Part shown: one piece after another, positions 35,746 through 44,327 of the stretch | Position numbering within the stretch: the first letter of the stretch is position 1 | Layout of the letters: each line of letters starts with the position of its first letter | DNA from: Murimonas intestini | GTDB lineage: Bacteria; Bacillota; Clostridia; Lachnospirales; Lachnospiraceae | Length of the DNA stretch: 64,000 nucleotides | Assembly: GCF_024622195.1 (NCBI RefSeq) | Contig: NZ_JANKBI010000008.1 | Location: forward strand, 1-64,000 | Direction of reading: 5' to 3' | Made by a program: the position numbers and the translations under genes | Notes under the pieces: generated by a model | Database searches by the model: none | Seen by the model: the letters and a program-made list of their open reading frames with translations, nothing else | Told to the model about the DNA's origin: nothing

Positions 35746-37083
35746 TTATTGTGCTGCCTCCAAAGCCTGGTCGAGCTCTTTAATGACATCATCCACGCTC
35801 TTTGATCCATCTTTTAATCCGGCATACTTATTCTGGTATTCACCTTCCACATCTCCGCCAAAATTATTGCCCCAGCCCAGTGCTTTAATATCCGCTGTAT
35901 TCAGCGTTCTGCAGGCCTCCACCAAAAGTTTGCCGGCCGGACTTTCTACTGTGCCGGCTGCCGCTTCATAATCTACAGCCGTGCTGGGAACCATTCCTAT
36001 GCCGTTTTCCACTATCCTGCCCGCTATCTCCGGACTGGTCATATATTTAATGAATTCTACACAGATCTCTTTTTGTTCATCAGAAAGTTTATCAGATACT
36101 ACATACCCGCAGCCCCCTGAGAGAAGACCTGCCTTTTTGCCGTCATCTGTAGGAAAAAGTGCCGGTTTGAGATTTTCGATCCCCGCTTCACAGTCTGTAA
36201 AATCACCTGCCGCCCACACGCCGTTAAAGAGCATAGCGCTGTCGCCGCTTGTAAAATCCAGCATATACTGGTTATCGTCATCTCCCCCAGGGCCGAAATG
36301 AGCCGCATCTATCTTCTCAAGTACATTTTTCTGCATAAATCCTGTTGTCTGGCGGAAAGTCTCATCATCAAAGCTCTCTATTTCCCTGCCCTTAGCGTAG
36401 AACTCTCTGGATGCCTCATCTCTCTGGGAATATCCTGCTGCCAGGATATTAGTGGGCCATCCTGCATTCATACTAAATGGTGAGATTCCTGCTGCCACCA
36501 GCTTATCCACAGCTGCATCAAAATCTGCCCAGGATTTCCACATATCAGGCGTTTCTGCCCCCGCTTCCTTAAATAAGGCTTCATTATACCAGAAACCCAC
36601 ACCCTCTACCTGCTCTCTCACAGAGTATATTTTTCCATCCGCGGTCATGTTCTGGTCGTAGCATACGCCAACACCTGCCTTTAAGTCGTCATCTGCATCC
36701 AGGTATGGTTTCAGGTCCATGATGGCACCCGCACCCGCGGCTGCTTCCGTGATATCCCATCCGCCAAAATCTGCAATGTCGTAAAAGTCACCTGAACTCA
36801 GATCATTCAGCGCAGTGTTGTAGATGCCTTCCGCGCCGCCCTGGTCAGCCACGATATTAAAGGTAAATTCATCCTTGTGCATATCGGCAAATTCCTGATA
36901 TATCTTCCTCATCTCTGCTGCCGGCGCCCACTCTGACTCATCATGATAATAGCCGTGTGTAAATGTCACACTTGGAAGTCCATCTCCCCCGTCATCTGCT
37001 GCCAGAACTGTCTGTCCTGCGGCAGATACAAAAGATACTGTCATTGCAAGTGCAAGAATGGAACTGAATACTTTGTTTTTCAT
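35746..37083 (-). CDS. Extracellular sugar-binding protein, non-lipoprotein signal
   Basis: A 445-residue family 1 solute-binding protein. The signal peptide (MKNKVFSSILALAMTVSFVSAAGQTVLA) has no lipobox cysteine, so by sequence it would be cleaved and released, which is odd for a Gram-positive binding protein. The binding domain starts LPSVTFTHGYYHDESEWAPAAEMRKIYQEF, with SMNAGWPTN and FFNGVWAAGDF-like regions (LFNGVWAAGDFTDC) typical of the family. It has good RBS AGGAGG. A second, lipoprotein, binding protein is encoded directly upstream. Confidence 0.9.
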   Translation of the reverse strand: MKNKVFSSILALAMTVSFVSAAGQTVLAADDGGDGLPSVTFTHGYYHDESEWAPAAEMRKIYQEFADMHKDEFTFNIVADQGGAEGIYNTALNDLSSGDFYDIADFGGWDITEAAAGAGAIMDLKPYLDADDDLKAGVGVCYDQNMTADGKIYSVREQVEGVGFWYNEALFKEAGAETPDMWKSWADFDAAVDKLVAAGISPFSMNAGWPTNILAAGYSQRDEASREFYAKGREIESFDDETFRQTTGFMQKNVLEKIDAAHFGPGGDDDNQYMLDFTSGDSAMLFNGVWAAGDFTDCEAGIENLKPALFPTDDGKKAGLLSGGCGYVVSDKLSDEQKEICVEFIKYMTSPEIAGRIVENGIGMVPSTAVDYEAAAGTVESPAGKLLVEACRTLNTADIKALGWGNNFGGDVEGEYQNKYAGLKDGSKSVDDVIKELDQALEAAQ

Positions 37084-37223
37084 AGTGCGTCCTCCTTTTG
37101 GATAGCTCTTAATGGCTTAACATATCCGTTACCTATAATCTACTATAGCCTTTGTACAAATCCAATAAACAGAACTGCCCCTTTCTTACGCTTTTTTGGC
37201 CTCTTTATACCTTAAAGGCAAAA

Positions 37224-37275
37224 AAATGCACTTTTTTTACCTGTTCTTTAGGAGACCGGTAAAAAAAGTGCATTT
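37224..37275. promoter_or_regulatory. Perfect 18-bp inverted repeat between two binding-protein genes
   Basis: Arms 37224-37241 and 37258-37275 match at all 18 positions (AAATGCACTTTTTTTACC and its complement) around a 16-base loop. The T7 run is inside the stem, so it is not a standard terminator. It adjoins a 27-bp palindrome copy. The 246-bp gap (37084-37329) otherwise holds only the RBS of the downstream gene. Confidence 0.6.
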
Positions 37276-37302
37276 GTAACTGTTCATCACCTTCACAGTT
37301 AC
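37276..37302. repeat. 27-bp intergenic palindrome copy (C)
   Basis: GTAACTGTTCA ... TTCACAGTTAC with perfect 8-bp outer arms, directly touching the 18-bp inverted repeat on its left. Confidence 0.65.
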
Positions 37303-37329
37303 GTGTATCTTTCAGCTCTGTTCTATTAT

Positions 37330-38616
37330 TTATTTCTCTGCTATGCGGTTCAAATCCTCCAGCATGGGGGCCAGCTTCTTCTCATCCCTAGCCGCTCCCG
37401 CCAGCTGATCTGCCAGCACATCCCCATAGCTGCCCGTCCACACAGAACGCAGTGTCTTGATCTTCACATCCGCCCTGTTGGCAGCCTGCAGTCCTTTTCC
37501 AAGCAGAGGATACTCCTGGAGTATCTCTTCCCCGCTTACCTGAGGATTCACAGGAGCCTGCCCTGTCTTCAGGGCCAGCTCTGTCTGTACCTCCTCACTG
37601 AGCATATATTTCAGGAAACGGACACACGCCTCTCTCTTTCGGGCATCCTGATTATTATAAACCACATAGCCCGCGGAAGGTGAGACATAGGCCAGACTTC
37701 TGCCGTCTTCCATGGGGTATGCTGCATAACCTATATTTTCTGCCCCGCTGCTCTCCCTGAAATATTCACTGTCCCACACTCCGTTAAAAAATATTGCGCA
37801 TTTGCCTTCAGCAAAAAACTGCCTGGCATTATCCAGATTATTAACATCATGAGAATAAGAAAGCAGCCTCCCTGTATCCTTCACAGTTTCTTCCACAGCC
37901 TTTGCCGCAAAGTCACCGGGTATCGTATTTGTCATAGAGAAGCCTTCTTCACTGCCGGCCAGCCTTGCAAAGAAAAAATTCTCTACGATCTGGTCGTTTT
38001 CCAGGGCAAAAGGTGTAATATCAAGACCATTCTCTTTACTCCACCCTTCAATCTTATCACAGTCCCTAAAAAACTCATCCCATGTATCAGGAAGATCCAC
38101 ATCCCCCTTCTCATCTGTTATCCCTGCTTTTTTGAAAATATCTTCATTATACCAGTAGCCGCTGACCTCCATTGCATCCGGCAGGGTGTACAGTTTTCCG
38201 CTGCTCTCCCATGCTTCAAAAACTGCAGGTGATATCTCCTCTTTAAATTCCTCATCAGCCTCTATATATGGCATCAGATCCATTGCCATTCCCCGTCTCA
38301 CGGCATTCTCCACGTAGTAAGAAAATCCGTTAGTGCTGATAATATCAGGCATCTTTCCTACTGAAAGCATATTATTTGCTTCTTCCACTGCAATGGTCAC
38401 ATCAGGAAAGGGCTGAAATTCGAGAACAATATCCTCATTCTGCTCATCAAACTGCCTGTAGATATCCTGCATGGTCTGATGATTCTTCAGTGTTCCGCCC
38501 CAGCCATGCATCAGCGTAATTGTGACAGGTTCCAGGATCTCCTCTTTTTCCCTGCACCCTGATACAAGCATTCCCAGGCAAAACATAAGACAGACAATAT
38601 ACCATCGTCCCTTCAT
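37330..38616 (-). CDS. Sugar-binding lipoprotein (second binding protein of the locus)
   Basis: A 428-residue binding lipoprotein: signal MKGRWYIVCLMFCLGMLVSGC with lipobox LVSGC (Cys about 21), then VTITLMHGWGGTLKNHQTMQDIYRQFDEQ, FNGVWDSEYF and PSAGYVVYNN. It resembles the neighbouring 445-residue binding protein in general plan but is clearly diverged, so not a recent duplicate. First gene of the locus, with GGGGAGG upstream. In YesM/YesN loci an extra binding protein sometimes serves signalling; that is inference here. Confidence 0.9.
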   Translation of the reverse strand: MKGRWYIVCLMFCLGMLVSGCREKEEILEPVTITLMHGWGGTLKNHQTMQDIYRQFDEQNEDIVLEFQPFPDVTIAVEEANNMLSVGKMPDIISTNGFSYYVENAVRRGMAMDLMPYIEADEEFKEEISPAVFEAWESSGKLYTLPDAMEVSGYWYNEDIFKKAGITDEKGDVDLPDTWDEFFRDCDKIEGWSKENGLDITPFALENDQIVENFFFARLAGSEEGFSMTNTIPGDFAAKAVEETVKDTGRLLSYSHDVNNLDNARQFFAEGKCAIFFNGVWDSEYFRESSGAENIGYAAYPMEDGRSLAYVSPSAGYVVYNNQDARKREACVRFLKYMLSEEVQTELALKTGQAPVNPQVSGEEILQEYPLLGKGLQAANRADVKIKTLRSVWTGSYGDVLADQLAGAARDEKKLAPMLEDLNRIAEK

Positions 38617-38903
38617 CAGCCATCCTCCCCTTTCTGTATTCGTCTCAGGCAGTCAGGAAAACTCTGACCAGCCGGAATAAGCATTATTTTTATGAGTAAA
38701 AGTGTATCATATTTCTCCTGACATTTCCACTTCATCTGCGCGCATCTGTAATCCGTCAGAGACTTTCAAAATAAAACAAATGCATAATATCCCTTGTAAT
38801 CCTAATAATAAAGTAGACCTTATCGTGCGCAGCATGCCCATCCGTAGGATCTGAATTATGGGATGCACGGAGGTGTATAAATTATTCAGAAAGGAAAATA
38901 TTT

Positions 38904-39668
38904 ATGGATAATAAAAAGATTTACTGGGTCATAGGAATCATTATCGCAGTCCTTCTGATCCTGCTCATCATCCTGGGATACAGCTTCAACGGCAGGAGAA
39001 ACAAAGCTTCTGAGACGGAAGACGGCAGCACTGAGAGCATTCAGACTGAATCATTACAAAGTACTGCTTCAGAATCTGATACAGCCGGTGAGACATCCTC
39101 AGAATCAGATGGTTCACCTGCAGATTCAGCCGCTCTGAGCCAGTACCTTCAGGAGCAGGATATTATCATGTCCGACATGATGGGCAACATGGAGGTGGAG
39201 CCCACAGGAAATGCTTCGGTAGATTTTTTAAAGGGAATGATACCTCACCACAGGTCAGCTATCGACATGTCAGAGAGCTATCTGAAGCTTGGGGGCGCTA
39301 ATGCCGAACTCAAAAAACTGGCAGAAGACATCATAGACGCACAGACTGGGGAGATCGACGAGATGAACCGTCTGATAGAGGAAATAGAAGCCTCAGGTAA
39401 GACTGACACTGATAAAGAGCAGGGCTACCTGAACAGCTATAATAAAATGATGGCGAGCCACCAGCATATGCATCACGGCACATCCTCCGCAAAGGATGTG
39501 GAACAGGCATTTGCAGAAGGTATGCTGATGCACCACCAGATGGCTGTGGATATGTCAAAGGCGATCCTGGATTATACTGATAATGATGAGGTCCGCAAAC
39601 TGGCGGAGGATATCATTGACGCCCAGGAAAAAGAAATACAGCAGATGCAGGATATAATAAATCAGTAA
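38904..39668 (+). CDS. Membrane-anchored DUF305 protein
   Basis: A 254-residue protein with a membrane anchor (about 8-26), an acidic Ser/Thr-rich tether (about 35-75) and a DUF305 four-helix region that contains two related halves: GMIPHHRSAIDMSESYL...LAEDIIDAQTGEIDEM and GMLMHHQMAVDMSKAIL...LAEDIIDAQEKEIQQM. The HH pairs and the MHH/HQHMHH stretch suggest metal (perhaps copper) binding on the outer face of the membrane. Function is not established. Divergent from the sugar ABC locus, ends in a strong terminator. Confidence 0.88.
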   Translation: MDNKKIYWVIGIIIAVLLILLIILGYSFNGRRNKASETEDGSTESIQTESLQSTASESDTAGETSSESDGSPADSAALSQYLQEQDIIMSDMMGNMEVEPTGNASVDFLKGMIPHHRSAIDMSESYLKLGGANAELKKLAEDIIDAQTGEIDEMNRLIEEIEASGKTDTDKEQGYLNSYNKMMASHQHMHHGTSSAKDVEQAFAEGMLMHHQMAVDMSKAILDYTDNDEVRKLAEDIIDAQEKEIQQMQDIINQ

Positions 39669-39717
39669 AATACCGCTTTCCCGGCACTGCTGCAAAATTT
39701 CGGGAAAGCGGTATTTT
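39667..39717. terminator. Bidirectional terminator between DUF305 and alcohol dehydrogenase genes
   Basis: Arms 39667-39683 and 39701-39717 match at all 17 positions, starting AAAATACCGC and ending GCGGTATTTT, so each strand has a T run after the stem. It serves the two convergent genes and overlaps the DUF305 stop codon. Confidence 0.9.
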
Positions 39718-39727
39718 GATAACTGCC

Positions 39728-40906
39728 TTATCTGGCCATCTCATAGATTGCCAGCATATCTGCTTCATGGAGGATCCTGGCAGATCCGGCATTGTCATTT
39801 GTAGTTATGCTGCACATCCTGGCCATTGTCTTCATCTGCTCATCTGTGGGATCCAGCCCCAGTTCAGCAAAAGATGTGGGCATATCAATGGACCTGTAGA
39901 AATCTTCCATGGCTTCGATTCCCTTAAGGGCTGTCTCTTCAGGGCTACCGCCTTCCTGAATTCCCATCACATTTACTGCAAAGCGCACGAACCTTGGCAG
40001 ACAGTCCTTATATACATACCTGGCCCAGCTGCCCCATACTGCAGCCAGTCCTGCTCCATGGGCCACGTCAAACATTCCGCCGATCTCATGCTCCAGCATG
40101 TGTGTGGCAAAATCTCCTCCGTCATTTCCGCAGCCAGTCAATCCGTTGTGTGAAAGGCTTCCGGCCCACATGATCTCTGCACGCGCTTCATAATTTCCCG
40201 GGTCCGCTTTCAGGACATGGGCATATTTCATAACAGTGCGCATAAGCGCTTCTGCAATGCTGTCTGTGATCTCCATATTTCCGCCAGATGTAAAATACCT
40301 CTCCATCGTATGCATCAGGATATCCGTGCAGCCGCAGGCTGTCTGATAATCCGGGAGGGTCATAGTGAGTTCCGGATCCATAACTGCAAATCTGGGGCGT
40401 GCCAGATCAGAATTGTAGGCTCTTTTAATCCATCCCTCTTCTTTTGTTATAACTGAGCTGTCGCTCATCTCACTTCCGGCAGCAGCAATAGTCAAAACAA
40501 CACCTATGGGCAGACATGTATCCGCCTGTCTTTTCCTGTCATAGAAATCCCAGACATCTCCGCCATTCGCTACTCCATATCCGATAGCCTTGGAGGAATC
40601 TATAACACTTCCGCCTCCCACAGCCAGGATAAAGTCTACATTTTCCTTCCTGCACAATTCGATTCCCTGATAAACGAGGGACAGCCTTGGGTTCGGCACC
40701 ACACCGCCAAGTTCCACATACGAGATGCCTGCCTCATCAAGAGATCTTTTGATACTGTCAATCAGCCCTGACCTCTTAGCGCTGTTTCCGCCATAATGTA
40801 TCAGAACTTTGCTGCACTTCTCCTCTTTGACAAGCTGCCCTGTCTGCTCACTGGTTTTCCTTCCGAATACTACTTTTGTAGGTGCAAAATATTCAAAATT
40901 ATACAT
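39728..40906 (-). CDS. Iron-containing alcohol dehydrogenase (butanol dehydrogenase type)
   Basis: A 392-residue group III alcohol dehydrogenase reducing aldehydes with NAD(P)H. Seen: NFEYFAPTKVVFG start, nucleotide-binding GGGSVIDSSKAI (about 97-108), and metal ligands in GCTDILMHTMERY and LEHEIGGMFDVAHGAGLA (Asp and three His). The sequence follows the BdhA/YqhD group. The gene appears to stand alone; the long repeat copy B lies upstream. Confidence 0.94.
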   Translation of the reverse strand: MYNFEYFAPTKVVFGRKTSEQTGQLVKEEKCSKVLIHYGGNSAKRSGLIDSIKRSLDEAGISYVELGGVVPNPRLSLVYQGIELCRKENVDFILAVGGGSVIDSSKAIGYGVANGGDVWDFYDRKRQADTCLPIGVVLTIAAAGSEMSDSSVITKEEGWIKRAYNSDLARPRFAVMDPELTMTLPDYQTACGCTDILMHTMERYFTSGGNMEITDSIAEALMRTVMKYAHVLKADPGNYEARAEIMWAGSLSHNGLTGCGNDGGDFATHMLEHEIGGMFDVAHGAGLAAVWGSWARYVYKDCLPRFVRFAVNVMGIQEGGSPEETALKGIEAMEDFYRSIDMPTSFAELGLDPTDEQMKTMARMCSITTNDNAGSARILHEADMLAIYEMAR

Positions 40907-41028
40907 AATACGATTACTTCCCTTCTCCTAGTTATATAACTCATTATAATCTGAAAAATATCGTAGTACAAGAAGGCACTATTTTTTCCCCAGGTTACTT
41001 TCAGGTTCCCTCAATTTCTTCTTACCTT

Positions 41029-41116
41029 GTAACTGTTCAGTACCTTCACAGTTACATGCAAAAATCCATTTAAAATCGCCTTCGGCGATGAGATTTTTGC
41101 ACACTTGAATCATTTT
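41029..41116. repeat. Long copy (B) of the intergenic palindrome-hairpin repeat
   Basis: The 27-bp palindrome at 41029-41055 is followed by a hairpin: TGCAAAAATC (41057-41066) pairs perfectly with GATTTTTGCA (41092-41101), with an inner ATCGCC/GGCGAT stem. Copy A (7014-7102) has the same plan with matching changes on both sides of the stem. It overlaps the last codons of the HxlR gene. Confidence 0.7.
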
Positions 41117-41520
41117 CTTACGGTCTGTGCAGTAAATGCACAGGCCTGCTGAATAGTTACCTTCCCCTTATCATTGCAGGTTGCATGAGTCAGCTCATAC
41201 TTCTCCCCAATGTTGGCATATCCCCAGTCACACATCAGATTCAGGATAGGGAAAAGAGTCTGCCCCAGGGCAGTAACAGAATACTCCACCTGGACAGGTA
41301 CAGTAGGTACGACTGTCCTGTCTATGATTCCGTCCTCCTCCAGCTCCCGAAGCTGGGCTGTGAGTGTCTTTTTCGGGGCTGTCCCCAGAAACCGCAGTAT
41401 CTCATTATACCTTTTTGTCCCCTGATGCTGGAGAAAATGCAGGATCAGGGGCTTCCATTTGCCTCCCATCACCTTCAGCGTGATCTCTATTTCGCATGAT
41501 ACGATCTTTTTATCTGACAA
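41110..41520 (-). CDS. HxlR-family transcriptional regulator
   Basis: A 136-residue winged-helix regulator: CEIEITLKVMGGKWKPLILHFLQHQGTKRYNEILRFL and TLTAQLRELEEDGIIDRTVVPTVPVQVEYSVTALGQTL, the standard HxlR core. I chose a TTG start at 41520 because AGGAGG lies eight bases upstream and the protein then begins just ahead of the conserved SDKKIVSCEIE; the ORF itself opens at 41586 without an RBS. Upstream of the alcohol dehydrogenase in the same direction and may control it. HxlR proteins often sense reactive aldehydes or quinones, which fits but is inference. Confidence 0.86.
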   Translation of the reverse strand: MSDKKIVSCEIEITLKVMGGKWKPLILHFLQHQGTKRYNEILRFLGTAPKKTLTAQLRELEEDGIIDRTVVPTVPVQVEYSVTALGQTLFPILNLMCDWGYANIGEKYELTHATCNDKGKVTIQQACAFTAQTVRK

Positions 41521-41629
41521 TAGTTTTACCTCCTGACAGGCAATCTGGCACTTCCCGGACATCCCGGCAGAGCCGCTTCCTGCCACCTATTATTTTATCA
41601 CGCAATCACGCTAAAATCATCTGATTTTA

Positions 41630-42268
41630 TTATTTGTTTCCTTTTTCCGTCATTGCCTCCACAGCCTTCCAGGCTTCCTCATCAAATTCCCTGTCTTTAT
41701 AATAATATTTTATATCTTCCTCAGTAATTTTCCTTATGACTTTGCAGGGATTTCCCCCGGCTATCACCCAGTCAGGGATGTCCTTCGTCACCACACTCCC
41801 GGCCCCGATTACTGTGTTGCTTCCGATATGCACACCCGGAAGTATTACTGTATTTCCCCCGATCCACACATTATCACCTATGGTCACTTCGATCCCATAT
41901 TCATACAGGGTATTCCTGGCCGCCGGATGTACAGGATGACCAGCCGTATAGACAGACACATTTGGAGCCATCTGGCAGTTATCCCCAATCTTTACTTTTG
42001 CCACATCAATAATAGTACAATTATAATTTGCAAAGAAATTTTTCCCTACCTCAATATGTGAGCCATAATCACAGTAAAACGGCGGATTTATAAATGCCTC
42101 CTCCGACTTGCCCAAAAGCTCTTTAATTATTTCAGCAATTGCATCAAAGTCCGATCTGTCAGCTGTGTTGAGCTTCTGGAGTATCTTTCGGCACTTCATC
42201 TGCTCCTTCATAACTGCTTCATCTGATATGTATGCAAGACCTGCATCTCTTCTTTCAATATTATCCAT
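41630..42268 (-). CDS. Maltose/galactoside O-acetyltransferase (LacA/NodL family)
   Basis: A 212-residue left-handed beta-helix acetyltransferase with hexapeptide repeats (IEVGKNFFANYNCTIID, KIGDNCQMAPNV, TIGDNVWIGGNTVILPGVHIGSNTVIGAGSVVTKDIP) and the active-site His in YTAGHPVHP. It transfers acetyl from acetyl-CoA to a sugar hydroxyl. Placed next to an AraC gene and lacLM, which resembles lac operon content, although it is transcribed separately. Confidence 0.9.
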   Translation of the reverse strand: MDNIERRDAGLAYISDEAVMKEQMKCRKILQKLNTADRSDFDAIAEIIKELLGKSEEAFINPPFYCDYGSHIEVGKNFFANYNCTIIDVAKVKIGDNCQMAPNVSVYTAGHPVHPAARNTLYEYGIEVTIGDNVWIGGNTVILPGVHIGSNTVIGAGSVVTKDIPDWVIAGGNPCKVIRKITEEDIKYYYKDREFDEEAWKAVEAMTEKGNK

Positions 42269-42464
42269 TTATTTATCCTCCTGATTTATATTTCCGTGGG
42301 CCGCGTCTGCACACCAAAGTAATATTGTGCTCTTTTTTCAGCCATGATATAATAATATTATTTATTACTCTTATAATCTACCATAATCATCCCTGTTTTT
42401 TGTAATTATCGTATTTTTTTATGCCAGCGGGGATTTTTGTTGAAAGAAAAGCAAGGTGCAGAAT

Positions 42465-43361
42465 ATGAAAGAATTAGAAATCATGAAGGACGACTCTGAA
42501 ATCGTTCACTATGACCGTTCAGGTGTTCCTCTTTATATAAGAAATGCCAGGTTATCCAGTTATCCAAATATGCGTGCACTATGCCACTGGCATGAAGACC
42601 TGGAGTTCATCCGTGTCTTCAGCGGAAAAATGAATTACTATGTGAATGGTAAGAGTATCCTTCTCAATGAAAATGACTGCCTTATGGTAAATGTGCGCCA
42701 GATGCACTATGGCTATGCCTCCGACAAGACGGACTGTGATTTTGCCTGCATTCTGTTCCATCCCAACTTATTTACCGGAAACAAATCACTTTATCAGGAT
42801 TATATCCTGCCTATCCTGAACAACCAGAACCTGGAATATCTCCATTATACACCTGATGAGACCGGATTCCCGGATGTGCTGCAGCTACTGGACAGAATCA
42901 TCTCTCTGAAGGAGCAGTCTGTCCCGGGTTATGAGATGGAGGTCATTGGGATTATGCATGCCTTCTGGAACAGGATCCTGCAGCATCCCGAGATCATACC
43001 TCCCGCATCCTCTGACAAAGACCGTTCAGACCTGGCGATACAGAAGAATATGGTCTCTTATATATACCAGCACTTTTCAGAAAAAATATCGCTGACAGAC
43101 ATAGCCGCAGCCGGAAATATCTGCCGCAACAAATGCTGCGTGATCTTCCGGCACTATCTACAGCAGTCGCCCATAGAGTTCTTAAATTCTTACAGGCTCA
43201 AGGTCAGCTGCGGACTGCTGAAAGAAACTGCTGACAGTATTACACGTATAGCGCTTTCCTGCGGCTTTAATCATCTCAGCTATTACTCAAAGCTGTTTTT
43301 ACAGAATTATGGATGCACTCCAAGCGAGTACAGATGCTTATATACTGCTCCCGGAGACTGA
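42465..43361 (+). CDS. AraC-family regulator next to lacLM
   Basis: A 298-residue regulator: cupin sensor (PNMRALCHWHEDLEFIRVFSGKMNYYVNGKSILL) and C-terminal HTH region (about 195-298) ending NYGCTPSEYR. ATG at 42465 chosen with AAGGTG six bases upstream; a GTG three codons earlier is in frame. It is divergent from the acetyltransferase and convergent with lacM. Its last 24 bases overlap the 3' end of lacM. Confidence 0.88.
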   Translation: MKELEIMKDDSEIVHYDRSGVPLYIRNARLSSYPNMRALCHWHEDLEFIRVFSGKMNYYVNGKSILLNENDCLMVNVRQMHYGYASDKTDCDFACILFHPNLFTGNKSLYQDYILPILNNQNLEYLHYTPDETGFPDVLQLLDRIISLKEQSVPGYEMEVIGIMHAFWNRILQHPEIIPPASSDKDRSDLAIQKNMVSYIYQHFSEKISLTDIAAAGNICRNKCCVIFRHYLQQSPIEFLNSYRLKVSCGLLKETADSITRIALSCGFNHLSYYSKLFLQNYGCTPSEYRCLYTAPGD

Positions 43362-44327
43362 TTTATGAACTGCTTTGCCGATTCTGAAGGAATAGCATAT
43401 ATCCTTCCCTGCATCTATGCAGTACTCCGACTCCACATCAGATCCCCAGCTGTCGATCCCGCCCACACCTCTCACTGCCCCTGCTATGCACAGTACTGTG
43501 CGCCTCGCAGGCGGCAGTTCTTCATGATGCGTGGCATTTTCCAGTTCTTCTGCAGTATAGGGAAGACAGGAAAATGCAAAGTTCCCTTCTGCTGCCGAAA
43601 ACCTGATTCCGCTCTGTAAACATTCCCTTTTCCTGTTATCCAGGACAGTGCTCCTGTATATCTCCACCCATCCTGTGTCCATATGCATACCGCACTCCTG
43701 GGGTACTATGTAAGGGGTGACCGGAAGCCCTTCTGTCTCATAGATTCCCCGGATACCCCCAGCCATACGGTCAGGATAAGTCTCTCCGGACAATCCCTCA
43801 TAACAGAACCCGTCTGCTCTGGACGGCATCACAAAGCGCATCCCAAATACCGGAAGCTCAGGGAGCCCCGCCTTTCCAAAATAATGCACTGACACAAGGA
43901 TCTCTCCACCCGGCTCTGTCAGATAAGAAACCGTAACTGAAGCGGAGGGCACTGTTATAGTCTCATATGTGAAAATAATTTCTACAGAATCCGCCTCAGC
44001 CCCTGCATGATACTGATTGTTGGCCGGAGCCTTCGGCAAGGGGATTTCCTCACCGTTTACCTTCACTTCTGTATCCGCATGTTTTATAAACATATCAGCT
44101 GCAAGCCACATTCCTGACCGTAAATGAAATTTACTGCCCCTGTCATTGTCGGTGAGCGCCCTCCAGAATGTAGGCTTTGGTGTGCGGTACAGCCACTCTT
44201 TTCCCTGGATCACAAGTGATTCAGGCCCGCCCGTCTGATAAGAAAATATATAATGGAAATCCGGGCCCTGCACTCCCAGGGTCACGTCTCCGTATACAAG
44301 CTTTAATTTATTATTTGTATAATCCAT
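43338..44327 (-). CDS. lacM: Beta-galactosidase small subunit
   Basis: A 329-residue protein equal to the C-terminal part (domain 5) of GH2 LacZ: PTFWRALTDNDRG near residue 52, FGMRFVMPSRADGFCYEGLSGETYPDRMAGG, and the closing GIDSWGSDVESEYCIDAGKDICYSFRI. It has no catalytic residues of its own and completes the active site of LacL. It begins 17 bases inside the end of lacL, with AGGAGG in the lacL coding sequence. The clean overlap and own start show a genuine two-subunit enzyme, as in Lactobacillus and Leuconostoc. Confidence 0.93.
   Translation of the reverse strand: MDYTNNKLKLVYGDVTLGVQGPDFHYIFSYQTGGPESLVIQGKEWLYRTPKPTFWRALTDNDRGSKFHLRSGMWLAADMFIKHADTEVKVNGEEIPLPKAPANNQYHAGAEADSVEIIFTYETITVPSASVTVSYLTEPGGEILVSVHYFGKAGLPELPVFGMRFVMPSRADGFCYEGLSGETYPDRMAGGIRGIYETEGLPVTPYIVPQECGMHMDTGWVEIYRSTVLDNRKRECLQSGIRFSAAEGNFAFSCLPYTAEELENATHHEELPPARRTVLCIAGAVRGVGGIDSWGSDVESEYCIDAGKDICYSFRIGKAVHKSVSGSSI

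Noticed and set aside
32451..38886. Shared GGATGCACGG-AGGTGTAT motif at 32451 and 38861
   Set aside because: About 18 similar bases at two places with different gene contexts; too little to call a site.
44311..44327. lacZ broken by a frameshift into two frames
   Set aside because: Both parts have the lengths and ends of LacL and LacM, the second has its own ATG and RBS, and the overlap is typical for that pair.
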